Made by a program: the position numbers and the translations under genes
Source: Hungateiclostridiaceae bacterium UBA1305
Lineage (GTDB): Bacteria > Bacillota > Clostridia > Acetivibrionales > DTU013
NCBI GenBank assembly: GCA_002307275.1
Contig: DBTX01000018.1
Span: 10,915 to 17,462, forward strand
DNA: 6,548 nucleotides
Reading direction: 5' to 3'
Notes under the pieces: generated by a model
Database searches by the model: none
What the model was told of the DNA's origin: nothing
What the model saw: the letters and a program-made list of their open reading frames with translations, nothing else
Shown here: in pieces, positions 1-6,345 of the stretch
Layout: each line of letters begins with the position of its first letter
Numbering within the stretch: position 1 is the first letter of the stretch

Positions 1-2
1 CT

Positions 3-1604
3 TCCGCCGCCGGTGGTTCCAAGCGGAGGGGTATGCGGCTCACGGTCGCCGTGCAGTCTGAATACCGGACAGAAGGCTCCATACTGGAACCAGCGGATGA
101 TACATTCCTGGAATTCAGGATCACGGATATCCCCGCTATGGAAGCCGCCTATATCCGTCGTCCACCAGGGAATTCCCGCCAGGCCCATGTTCAGGCCCGC
201 CCTGATCTGGTTCCTTAAGGATTTGAAGCTGGAATGGATATCTCCAGACCAGACAAGTGCACCGTAACGCTGGCTGCCGGCCCAGGCACAGCGGACAAGA
301 TTAATGATATTTTTCTGTCCTTCTGCGGCCATGCCGTCAAAAAAGGTCTTCGCATACATGACGGGATAGATATTGCTTGTTTGCAATGCCGGTCCGGCAT
401 GATAACGGTAATTGTCAAATTCATATTCGGAATACTCCGGCTCTGCCTCATCAAGCCAGAATACCTTGATCCCCTTGTCGTAGTAATTTTTCTTCACGAT
501 CTTCCAGAGATGATCGCGCGCGCCCGGATGAGTCGCATCATAGAACATTGTATTGCCCATCCAGTCCATCACAATCGAATTCCCTCTGTCGAAACGCACG
601 AGATACCCTTTTCGAGCCATCTCGGCAAAGTTCTCCGAGGTCTTGTCCACTGTAGGCCAAATGGATACCATCAACTCAATCCCCATCTCCCTGAGTTCCT
701 GCACCATTGCTTCAGGGTCAGGCCAGTAATCGGGATCAAATTTCCAATCTCCTTGCTTCGTCCAATGGAAGAAGTCAATGACAATAACTGATATGGGAAG
801 TCCTCTTCTCTTGTATTCCCGGGCTACCTCAAGCAGTTCCTCCTGTGTCTGGTAACGCAGCTTGCATTGCCAGAAGCCCATGCCGTAATCCGGCATCATC
901 GGAACAGTACCGGTAGCTCTGGCATAAGCCTCTTCTATCTCAGCAGGAGTGTTTCCTGCCGTTATCCAGTAATCAAGCTGCTGAACAGAGCCGGCAAACC
1001 ATTCGGTCACATTCTTGCCAAAAATCACTTTACCGGTGGAGGGATTGTTCCACAGGTAGCCATAACCCTTATTGGACAGTGCAAAGGGCACGCTGGCCTG
1101 AGAATTTCTATGGGCAAGTTCCAGCGTACAGCCCTTGAGATCCAGATAGGGCTGTTGATACTGGCCCATTCCGAAAAGCTTCTCCCCCTCGGCGGGTTCA
1201 AACCGCGCAGTCAGCCTGAAATCATTCGTTCCGGGTATCGGTGAATATTCGCGGGCATTAATACACAAGGCGCTTACAAACTCCTTCAGATTATCCCTGT
1301 TTCTCACATATTCCTCGAGAAGCAGTTTCCCTTCCATATTATAAAAAGAAACTTTACCGCCTGGCGACACCTTTGCAATAATATTCCCGTTTCGAACCTC
1401 TGCCGTCTGCCCATCTTCCGAAATAACCGATTCAGCACACCTGCATTCCTCCTGCGGAAGCAGTGCCCAATCCTCCTGTGTAATGGCGGCGCGCTTCGTT
1501 CCGCGTATACGCAGACTGTCCGCTCCCCACGGTTCTATCCAGAGAATTTCATTGTTGCATTCACGTATAAGGCGTGGTCCTTCCAATCTGAACAAACTTT
1601 CCAT
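3..1604 (-). CDS. Glycoside hydrolase family 31 enzyme, alpha-xylosidase-like (3' end outside window)
   Basis: This is a retaining alpha-glycosidase of family GH31, most likely releasing alpha-linked xylose (or glucose) from plant oligosaccharides. The frame is open for 534 codons up to the window edge; related enzymes run to roughly 650-800 residues, so the distal barrel and C-terminal beta domains are missing. Residues 1 to about 220 form the N-terminal beta-sandwich (FGMGQYQQPYLDLKG, then SNKGYGYLWNNPSTGK). The TIM barrel follows, with GFWQCKLRY near 243-251, IDFFHW with D277, the nucleophile motif FWLDEAEPE with D385, and the acid/base motif VWSGDI with D455. RLHGDR lies at 516-521. The 70-residue spacing between the catalytic aspartates resembles that of E. 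coli YicI. ATG at 1604 is preceded by GGAGGAG eight bases upstream. No signal peptide is visible, so it is probably cytoplasmic and acts on imported oligosaccharides. Family membership is certain; substrate is inference, with alpha-glucosidase the main alternative. Confidence 0.93.
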   Translation of the reverse strand, partial: MESLFRLEGPRLIRECNNEILWIEPWGADSLRIRGTKRAAITQEDWALLPQEECRCAESVISEDGQTAEVRNGNIIAKVSPGGKVSFYNMEGKLLLEEYVRNRDNLKEFVSALCINAREYSPIPGTNDFRLTARFEPAEGEKLFGMGQYQQPYLDLKGCTLELAHRNSQASVPFALSNKGYGYLWNNPSTGKVIFGKNVTEWFAGSVQQLDYWITAGNTPAEIEEAYARATGTVPMMPDYGMGFWQCKLRYQTQEELLEVAREYKRRGLPISVIVIDFFHWTKQGDWKFDPDYWPDPEAMVQELREMGIELMVSIWPTVDKTSENFAEMARKGYLVRFDRGNSIVMDWMGNTMFYDATHPGARDHLWKIVKKNYYDKGIKVFWLDEAEPEYSEYEFDNYRYHAGPALQTSNIYPVMYAKTFFDGMAAEGQKNIINLVRCAWAGSQRYGALVWSGDIHSSFKSLRNQIRAGLNMGLAGIPWWTTDIGGFHSGDIRDPEFQECIIRWFQYGAFCPVFRLHGDREPHTPPLGTTGGG

Positions 1605-1610
1605 ATAATT

Positions 1611-1617
1611 CTCCTCC
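1611..1617 (-). promoter_or_regulatory. Strong ribosome binding site of the GH31 gene
   Basis: GGAGGAG reads on the minus strand here, with eight bases between the GGAGG core and the ATG at 1604. This fixes the start of the GH31 gene, and the N-terminus MESLFRLEG is in the same frame as all the catalytic motifs. Confidence 0.8.
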
Positions 1618-1653
1618 AACGGATTTCATAATGAATACACCAGTAAGCTGCGC

Positions 1654-1692
1654 CATGGTAGTAATTACACACTAATTCTATTACTTTCCATG
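1654..1692. promoter_or_regulatory. Imperfect dyad upstream of the GH31 gene, possible operator
   Basis: CATGG(T)AGTAAT at 1654-1665 is matched by ATTACT(TT)CCATG at 1680-1692, giving 11 paired bases around a 14-base loop. A second, mutually exclusive dyad is nested inside it: TAG(T)AATTA, cacac, TAATTCTA (1659-1680). The element begins 50 bp upstream of the GH31 start codon, in the place expected for a promoter or operator. It lacks a GC-rich stem followed by a T-run, so it is not an intrinsic terminator. Binding by a sugar-responsive repressor is only an inference, and I see no clear catabolite-repression (cre) box. Confidence 0.35.
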
Positions 1693-1848
1693 CATATAGT
1701 AAATAATATAATTTTTATTGGATGTTGTGATGGCGCAATTCTTCGAATTCGCTATTGGCCCGGATCTGTTTCTCAAATAGCTTAACCAAATTCCCGGGGG
1801 CATCAAACCCCTCCCGGCTTTGGACATTTGCTGGCAAATTTCTATAAT

Positions 1849-1884
1849 AAAAAAGGAAGGCTGTGTAAACAACCTTCCTTTTTT
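1849..1884 (-). terminator. Intrinsic terminator of tRNA-His
   Basis: AAAAAAGGAAGG at 1849-1860 pairs with CCTTCCTTTTTT at 1873-1884, and the stem continues with TGT/ACA around a four-base loop. The one C/A mismatch on the plus strand becomes a G-U pair in minus-strand RNA, so the hairpin is fully paired only in that direction. In minus-strand RNA the stem ends in a run of six U. It starts two bases after the encoded CCA of tRNA-His. The A/T-rich outer stem might allow some termination on the other strand too. Confidence 0.85.
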
Positions 1885-1885
1885 C

Positions 1886-1963
1886 TGGGGTGAGCTATGG
1901 GGGTCGAACCCATGACCTCCAGGACCACAACCTGGCGCTCTAACCAACTGAACTAAGCCCACC
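1886..1963 (-). tRNA. tRNA-His (anticodon GTG)
   Basis: The full cloverleaf can be drawn. The acceptor stem pairs GTGGGCT (1956-1962) with AGCTCAC (1890-1896), including one G-U pair. The D arm is GTTC AGTTGGTTA GAGC. The anticodon stem CCAGG/CCTGG encloses the loop TTGTGGT, with anticodon GTG at 1926-1928. The T arm is ATGGG TTCGACC CCCAT. The histidine-specific extra G-1 is encoded at 1963 and faces C73 at 1889, the identity element for histidyl-tRNA synthetase. CCA is encoded at 1886-1888. The gene stands alone, with its own promoter and terminator, and no rRNA or other tRNA lies nearby in the window. Confidence 0.97.
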
Positions 1964-1994
1964 GTAAATGCGATATCTCTCAGAGACATATGTT

Positions 1995-2023
1995 ATTTTA
2001 AGGCACGCGCAAGGTTTTGTCAA
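1995..2023 (-). promoter_or_regulatory. Near-consensus sigma-A promoter of tRNA-His
   Basis: On the minus strand a perfect -35 TTGACA (2018-2023) is followed after exactly 17 bp by -10 TAAAAT (1995-2000). This places the transcription start near 1985-1989, about 25 bases before the tRNA 5' end. A strong constitutive promoter fits a stable RNA gene and lets it be transcribed independently of nadE upstream. Confidence 0.85.
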
Positions 2024-2121
2024 GTGCTAATTATCTACCAAATAATCCGCCCAGCGCGCTGTAAATCAATCCTCACGTATATTTCAAAGCCCTTCTATTT
2101 TCTTCTCTCATTTTTCTTCAC

Positions 2122-4149
2122 TTATTCCAGTTCCTTCAGCCACAGCTCAGCTGATGCATCACTGGGCATACGCCAGTCTCCGCGTGGTGAAAGGCTAATC
2201 GTACCTACCTTGGGCCCGTCGGGCAGGCAGGAACGTTTGAACTGCTGTGAAAAAAAGCGCTTGTAGAATGCCTTCAGCCAGGATTTGATCTCGCCAGCAC
2301 TGTAACTGCCATTAAATGCCTGTTGCGCCAGAAACAGCACTTTTAGCGGTGGCGCTCCATACCTGAGTGTGTGATAAAGGAAGAAATCATGGAGTTCATA
2401 AGGTCCGACGATATCCTCCGTCTTTTGCTGAATCCTGCCGTTTTCGTCCGGAGGAAGCAATTCCGGAGTTATCGGCGTGTCAAGTATTCGAAGGAGAACA
2501 TCTGCCGACTTCTGCTCCGTTACATTGTCCGCAGCCCAGCGTACCAGGTATTTTACCAGCGTCTTGGGTATACTGCAGTTGACGGAGTACATTGACATGT
2601 GGTCACCATTGTATGTGCACCAGCCGAGGGCAAGCTCCGAAAGGTCGCCGGTGCCGATGACAAGTCCGGAGTGTTTATTGGCGATGTCCATCAGAATCTG
2701 GGTGCGTTCCCTCGCCTGCACATTTTCATAGGTGACATCATGTATGGACGGATCATGCCCGATATCGGAAAAATGCTGCATACAGGCTTTTTTTATATTA
2801 ATTTCGCGAAGCTCCGCACCAATCGACCGGATCAATTCGAGTGCGTTCTGGTAAGTGGTATCTGTTGTCCCGAAACCAGGCATTGTTACCGCAATAATTT
2901 TATTTCGAGGGATATTCAGCATGTCAAAGGTCTTTGCCGTGACAAGAAGTGCCAGCGTGGAATCCAATCCGCCTGATATGCCGACAACTGCTGCCTCCAT
3001 GCCGGTATGTTCCAGCCTTTTTGCAAGACCAGCAGTCTGTATTGCGAATATTTCGCTGCATCTGATGTCCCGTGCCGATTCATCGGGTGGTACGAACGGA
3101 TGCGGGTCGATATGCCGTGTCAGCCTGACCGATGCCGTATCCCCTATCTGTACCGTATCCTTTATATTTGCCATATCCTTGATTAAGGTTGTATCCTTAG
3201 CCGATGCTGTAGTCTTGATTGATATGGAATCCATATGTTCTGATCCGCCCAGACGGAAGCCGATTTTCCTGAAGCTGTGTCCGGGAAAGCCTTCCATGAA
3301 GCTGGTGTTCTTGATTCTGTCATTCTGCAGCTTCTGAACATCGATCTCGCTGATGATCATGCTGCCGGCACGCAGAAATCTCTCCGATTCGCACAGCAGC
3401 CCTCCGTTTTCAGCAATCAGGGCATGCCCTCCGTAGACGATGTCTGTTGTTGATTCATGTACACCGGCGGAGGTATATACATAACCGGCGATGCATTTGC
3501 CGGATTGCTGCCTGACCAGTTCGCGCCTGTATTCGTATTTCCCGATGATCTCATTGCTGGCTGAAAGATTAAAAAGGATGGCCGCTCCCGCTAAAGCCTG
3601 ATAGGAGCTTGGAGGAATGGGCACCCATAGATCCTCGCATATTTCAACACCGAAGCAGACATTGTATTGTCCTGCCGCTTCAAACAGCAAATCGGTCCCA
3701 AAAGGCACCTGCTTTCCGAATAACTCTATCTCATCGCTTATGGCATTGTTTCCGGAGGTAAACCACCGTTCCTCGTAAAATTCCTTGTACCCTGGAATAT
3801 ATGTCTTCGGCACAACACCGAGTATTTCTCCTTTTTGCAATACAGCCGCGCAATTAAACTGCTGGTTGTCCAAAAGGACCGGCAGACCGACAAGTATTAC
3901 GATATCCAGCGTATTAGTGCTTTCAGCCAGTAATTTGAGTTGACTGAGCGCTTCTCTGAGCAGCAGCTGCTGGTGGAACAAATCACCACAGCTATAGGCC
4001 GTAAGCGACAGCTCCGGAAAAGCCACAAGCTGCACGCCGGCTTCGGACGCCTCCATTATCATCTCAATAATTTTACCGGTATTGAACCCACAGCCGGCAA
4101 CCTTTAGTTCAGGCACAGCCGCAGCCACTTTTACAAATCCATAGTCCAT
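2122..4149 (-). CDS. nadE: Glutamine-dependent NAD+ synthetase
   Basis: This cytoplasmic enzyme catalyses the last step of NAD+ synthesis: ATP-dependent amidation of deamido-NAD+ using ammonia released from glutamine. The 675 residues match the two-domain form (Mycobacterium tuberculosis NadE is 679). Residues 1 to about 300 are the nitrilase-type glutaminase domain, with the Glu-Lys-Cys triad visible as E46 (AFPELSLTAY), K115 (VPKTYIPGY) and C171 (FGVEICEDLW). Residues about 360-675 are the synthetase domain, with the PP-loop SGGLDS at 392-397, PGFGTTD at 424-430, GTGDLSELALGW at 499-510, and the conserved C-terminal LSPRGDWRMPSD. The linker at 306-341 is an unusual hexapeptide run (listed separately). 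ATG at 4149 is preceded by GGTGG four bases upstream, a modest site, and MDYGFVKVAAAVP is a typical family N-terminus. It lies between the nif terminator and tRNA-His and is probably a single-gene unit; no clear terminator follows it. Confidence 0.97.
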   Translation of the reverse strand: MDYGFVKVAAAVPELKVAGCGFNTGKIIEMIMEASEAGVQLVAFPELSLTAYSCGDLFHQQLLLREALSQLKLLAESTNTLDIVILVGLPVLLDNQQFNCAAVLQKGEILGVVPKTYIPGYKEFYEERWFTSGNNAISDEIELFGKQVPFGTDLLFEAAGQYNVCFGVEICEDLWVPIPPSSYQALAGAAILFNLSASNEIIGKYEYRRELVRQQSGKCIAGYVYTSAGVHESTTDIVYGGHALIAENGGLLCESERFLRAGSMIISEIDVQKLQNDRIKNTSFMEGFPGHSFRKIGFRLGGSEHMDSISIKTTASAKDTTLIKDMANIKDTVQIGDTASVRLTRHIDPHPFVPPDESARDIRCSEIFAIQTAGLAKRLEHTGMEAAVVGISGGLDSTLALLVTAKTFDMLNIPRNKIIAVTMPGFGTTDTTYQNALELIRSIGAELREINIKKACMQHFSDIGHDPSIHDVTYENVQARERTQILMDIANKHSGLVIGTGDLSELALGWCTYNGDHMSMYSVNCSIPKTLVKYLVRWAADNVTEQKSADVLLRILDTPITPELLPPDENGRIQQKTEDIVGPYELHDFFLYHTLRYGAPPLKVLFLAQQAFNGSYSAGEIKSWLKAFYKRFFSQQFKRSCLPDGPKVGTISLSPRGDWRMPSDASAELWLKELE
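3127..3234 (-). repeat. Six-unit hexapeptide repeat coding for the NadE interdomain linker
   Basis: NadE residues 306-341 fall into six consecutive hexads: MDSISI, KTTASA, KDTTLI, KDMANI, KDTVQI, GDTASV. The underlying DNA is a degenerate 18-bp tandem repeat of KD-x-x-x-I type, with much divergence between units. It lies exactly between the glutaminase and synthetase domains, so it may be a flexible or partly folded spacer that arose by slippage. The register is visible in the protein; a function is not. Confidence 0.7.
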
Positions 4150-4181
4150 AATTCCACCAAGTACTTCACTTTCATCATCAA

Positions 4182-4225
4182 ATTATAACGCAATTTTCAA
4201 AGGGATCATTTATCATATTATATCA
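4182..4225 (-). promoter_or_regulatory. Candidate nadE promoter region (two possible -10 elements)
   Basis: Two TATAAT hexamers read on the minus strand upstream of nadE. One, at 4217-4222, is preceded by TG with a one-base gap (4217-4225), forming an extended -10. The other is at 4182-4187, 32 bp before the start codon. Neither has a good TTGACA at the usual 16-18 bp distance, so I cannot say which is used. Confidence 0.4.
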
Positions 4226-4267
4226 TATGCTCCCATTTGCAAACATCCAATTTGATCAAGTTACAAA

Positions 4268-4291
4268 ACTCCCGCTTTTAGAAGCAGGAGT
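4268..4291 (-). terminator. Intrinsic terminator-like hairpin after nifV-alpha
   Basis: In minus-strand RNA, ACTCCTGCTT pairs with AAGCGGGAGT around a four-base CTAA loop. All ten pairs form, one as G-U; the plus-strand version has a C/A mismatch at that position. A short TTTTG tract follows. It lies 67 bp after the nifV-alpha stop codon and upstream of the candidate nadE promoters, so it probably separates the nif transcript from nadE. The U-tract is short, so termination may be partial. Confidence 0.65.
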
Positions 4292-4358
4292 ACTGACAAC
4301 AACGATGTCCTGAAGAAATTTTACATCGGCAATAGATGAATTTAGATGTTACAGACCG

Positions 4359-5159
4359 CTAATGCCTCATTACCATGAGTATCTCCTTCTGCACTTCCTT
4401 TATCTGCTCAAGATCGAAATCATTACACTGATTGATAAACATCACTGCTGCCTTTACAAATTCCAACAGGCTGCAGTTGCCAGCCCTTTCACCTATACCG
4501 CCGGCCGTACAGCTGACAAATTCCGCCCCGGCCTGCACTGCCGCCAGCGAATTGGGAACAGCCAGGCCAAAGTCATTGTGTGCATGTATTTCAAGCTGAA
4601 TATCATATTTTGACCTGATTGCATGAAACTCTTCAAAAGTCTTTCTTCTATTCAGGATACCGACCGTATCCGCATATCTGACAACCCGTACGCCCTCTGA
4701 AACTGCATATTCCAGCAGCTGGAAAATAAATTCCCTGTCTGCCCTGGATGCATCCTCAAGACCGATGGTTACCGGAAAGCCCTTATCCCTGCATAGTGCG
4801 ACACATCTGCGAAGATTGTCGATCACCCATTCTCTTGACTTTTTCAGTTTATATATGATCTGAATGTCCGAGGAGGGCACCGACAGATGTATATTATCTA
4901 CACCACACTCCATCGACAGAGCTATATCTGTTGTATTCAGCCTGTTCCAGGAAGAAATCCTGCTTTTTAGTCCCAGGGAGGCGATTCTTTCAACACTCTT
5001 CTTCTCCTCACCGCCCATGGCTGGAATGCCTGCTTCTATCTGATAAATGCCGATACTGTCCAGAAGCTTGGCAATCATTATTTTCTGATCTGCTTTCAGG
5101 GCTTTCCCAGCCATCTGTTCGCCATCCCTCATCGTTGTATCCACAATTTTCAATTTCAT
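4359..5159 (-). CDS. nifV: Homocitrate synthase subunit alpha (catalytic barrel half of split NifV)
   Basis: This is the TIM-barrel catalytic chain of homocitrate synthase, which condenses acetyl-CoA with 2-oxoglutarate to give homocitrate for the nitrogenase FeMo cofactor. Numbered from the ATG, IVDTTMRDGEQ (residues 5-15) gives Arg-Asp for substrate and metal binding, IEAG lies at 41-44, RYADTVG at 161-167, and HAHNDFG at 192-198 supplies the two metal-binding histidines. GGIGERAGNCSL follows. At 266 residues it contains the barrel only and lacks the C-terminal linker and communication subdomains of a full-length enzyme of about 380 residues; those are in the adjacent omega gene. I chose ATG at 5159 because MKLKIVDTT is the family N-terminus and GAGAGTGG precedes it closely; a TTG at 5177 would add six residues. 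The gene begins 35 bp after nifV-omega. By barrel alone it could be an isopropylmalate synthase relative, but the split pair points to NifV-alpha. Confidence 0.92.
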   Translation of the reverse strand: MKLKIVDTTMRDGEQMAGKALKADQKIMIAKLLDSIGIYQIEAGIPAMGGEEKKSVERIASLGLKSRISSWNRLNTTDIALSMECGVDNIHLSVPSSDIQIIYKLKKSREWVIDNLRRCVALCRDKGFPVTIGLEDASRADREFIFQLLEYAVSEGVRVVRYADTVGILNRRKTFEEFHAIRSKYDIQLEIHAHNDFGLAVPNSLAAVQAGAEFVSCTAGGIGERAGNCSLLEFVKAAVMFINQCNDFDLEQIKEVQKEILMVMRH

Positions 5160-5194
5160 ATTCCACTCTCTTATCAATATCCTGCAAAATAGAA

Positions 5195-6247
5195 TTAATG
5201 CAGTACATCATATTTGCAGATATCTATAAATTCTTCTTCCTTCAGACTCCTGTTCAGCTTCACGCTTAATTCCCTTACTTTCTGCAACAGTTCCTGCATA
5301 TCTGCATGATTGACCTCCATGTCCAGTTCAATCATCTTTGCAGCAATCGAGAGTCTGCCCGAGTGCTTTCCAATGACCAGCTCCCTCTTCTGTCCTACGA
5401 TGCCGGGTTCATATGGTTCATATGTTCTGGAATCGCTGTTGATTCCTGCCGCATGTATTCCGGATTCAACCATGAAAATATTTTTTCCGATCACCGGAGA
5501 GTTTTCGCAAACGTTCTGCTGCGAATGTTTTTCAAAGAGAACTTTAAGTTCAGGTAATATTTCAAGGTTGGATTTTCGCAAATCCTTATACAGCACCTTT
5601 AATGCCGCAAGCAGTATTTCTGTGGAGGCAAAGCTCCTTTTCCTCCCGTAGCCGTTAAAGGAAGCTGTCACAAAATCCATGCCATCTACAGCTGCTTCCT
5701 GCAGAATGGCATTTCCCATCGACATTGAATAATCCGGACAGATATCCAGTCTTTTTCCGGTGATTGTTTTGATGCGCCATGCTTTTTCAATCCACTCCTG
5801 AGAATCAACCTCTCCCAGGCCGGAAAGCCTGATACCGCTGATTGCTGGCAGCCAAGCTTTCCCTAAAATTTCATCCACCCATGAAAGGTCTTCCAGATTT
5901 TCTGCATGGACTTCGAGTATGACAAAAAGACCTCTTTCCAATATACGCTCTGAAACCTTGTGCATTGATAGCATTACAGGCTTGAGAACACACCTTTTGA
6001 TCCCGGAAGCTATGCATATATCCAGATCTTCAACATTGTCCACTTGCACTATGAATTCAAGACCCTCCGGAGGTTTTCCTATTTTTTTCAACAGGCAGGC
6101 GTTTACTTCAATGATATTGACTCCCGCATGTTCAAGCAGCCAGCTAAAATTCAATATATCAAGTCTGCTCATTTTTTCTGCCGAATTTATCTCCGGCAAT
6201 GTTCTATCGATTAAGACAGCACTTTTCGTATGCTTTACAGGGTTCAT
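5195..6247 (-). CDS. nifV: Homocitrate synthase subunit omega (C-terminal half of split NifV)
   Basis: This 350-residue partner of NifV-alpha resembles the omega chain of the two-gene homocitrate synthase of Clostridium pasteurianum. Residues 1 to about 225 are a TIM barrel that has lost its active site: LIDRTLPEIN (12-21) replaces the DTTLRDGEQ signature, CPDYSMSMGNA (170-180) replaces HAHNDFG, and GYGRKRSFAST replaces the GIGERAGN loop. Residues about 226-350 are the linker and communication region, with ESGIHAAGI at 261-269 (H265), YEPYEPGIVGQKRELVIGKHSG at 276-297, and a helical tail. In known homocitrate and isopropylmalate synthases this histidine reaches into the barrel of a partner chain, so omega probably completes the active site of alpha. 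ATG at 6247 follows a perfect AGGAGG with six-base spacing. It lies in an operon with nifV-alpha downstream and the repeat-tailed gene 98 bp upstream. The omega assignment is well supported by domain content; whether its own barrel binds any ligand is unknown. Confidence 0.9.
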   Translation of the reverse strand: MNPVKHTKSAVLIDRTLPEINSAEKMSRLDILNFSWLLEHAGVNIIEVNACLLKKIGKPPEGLEFIVQVDNVEDLDICIASGIKRCVLKPVMLSMHKVSERILERGLFVILEVHAENLEDLSWVDEILGKAWLPAISGIRLSGLGEVDSQEWIEKAWRIKTITGKRLDICPDYSMSMGNAILQEAAVDGMDFVTASFNGYGRKRSFASTEILLAALKVLYKDLRKSNLEILPELKVLFEKHSQQNVCENSPVIGKNIFMVESGIHAAGINSDSRTYEPYEPGIVGQKRELVIGKHSGRLSIAAKMIELDMEVNHADMQELLQKVRELSVKLNRSLKEEEFIDICKYDVLH

Positions 6248-6345
6248 CGGCCACCTCCTGTTCCTAAAAGCCCGGCCTTAACTACAAACATGCTGCAGAC
6301 GCAACATCTGCTGTTGGTGTTAATGTCAACACACAACTGTTTGCC
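6248..6345. other. 98-bp intergenic region between the repeat-tailed gene and nifV-omega
   Basis: In minus-strand order this holds a bulged stem, GTTG(T)GTGTT / AACACCAAC, and a small stem, GCAGA / TCTGC with a seven-base loop, then the nifV-omega ribosome binding site. Neither stem is followed by a T-run, so no intrinsic terminator separates the genes. A TTGACA is present within the first stem but I see no matching -10 element at 17 bp, so a dedicated nifV promoter is not supported. Confidence 0.4.
6254..6259 (-). promoter_or_regulatory. Perfect ribosome binding site of nifV-omega
   Basis: AGGAGG reads on the minus strand with six bases to the ATG at 6247. This fixes the nifV-omega start and suggests high translation. 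Confidence 0.85.

Larger units (their letters stand above)
1605..1848. other. Intergenic region between the GH31 gene and the tRNA-His terminator
   Basis: No coding sequence is supported here. The GH31 ribosome binding site and the dyad are listed separately. The stretch around 1700-1716 is AT-rich and may contain the GH31 -10 region, but I could not pick a convincing -35/-10 pair. A small stem, GCGCAATTC / GAATTCGC with a TTC loop and one bulge, lies at 1733-1752 and its role is unknown. Confidence 0.5.

Noticed and set aside
234..791. Plus-strand open frame of 185 codons
   Set aside because: It lies antisense to the GH31 gene, across the nucleophile and acid/base motifs, and has no recognisable domain or ribosome binding site.
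1681..1989. Minus-strand open frame of 102 codons containing LVQLVRAPGCGPGGHGFDPHSS
   Set aside because: It is the translation of the tRNA-His gene and its flanks; this peptide is a typical tRNA shadow, and the tRNA explains the sequence fully.
2052..2061. Palindrome CAGCGCGCTG downstream of nadE as a terminator
   Set aside because: It has no loop and no following T-run on the minus strand; ten bases of GC-rich palindrome are not enough to call.
2855..3337. Plus-strand open frame of 160 codons
   Set aside because: It is antisense to nadE, whose reading frame is unbroken and carries all family motifs; nothing in the antisense peptide looks like a protein family.
5008..5211. Minus-strand open frame of 67 codons spanning the nifV-omega/alpha junction
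   Set aside because: It overlaps both nifV genes in another frame and shows no family features; its N-terminal part reads through the intergenic ribosome binding site of nifV-alpha.
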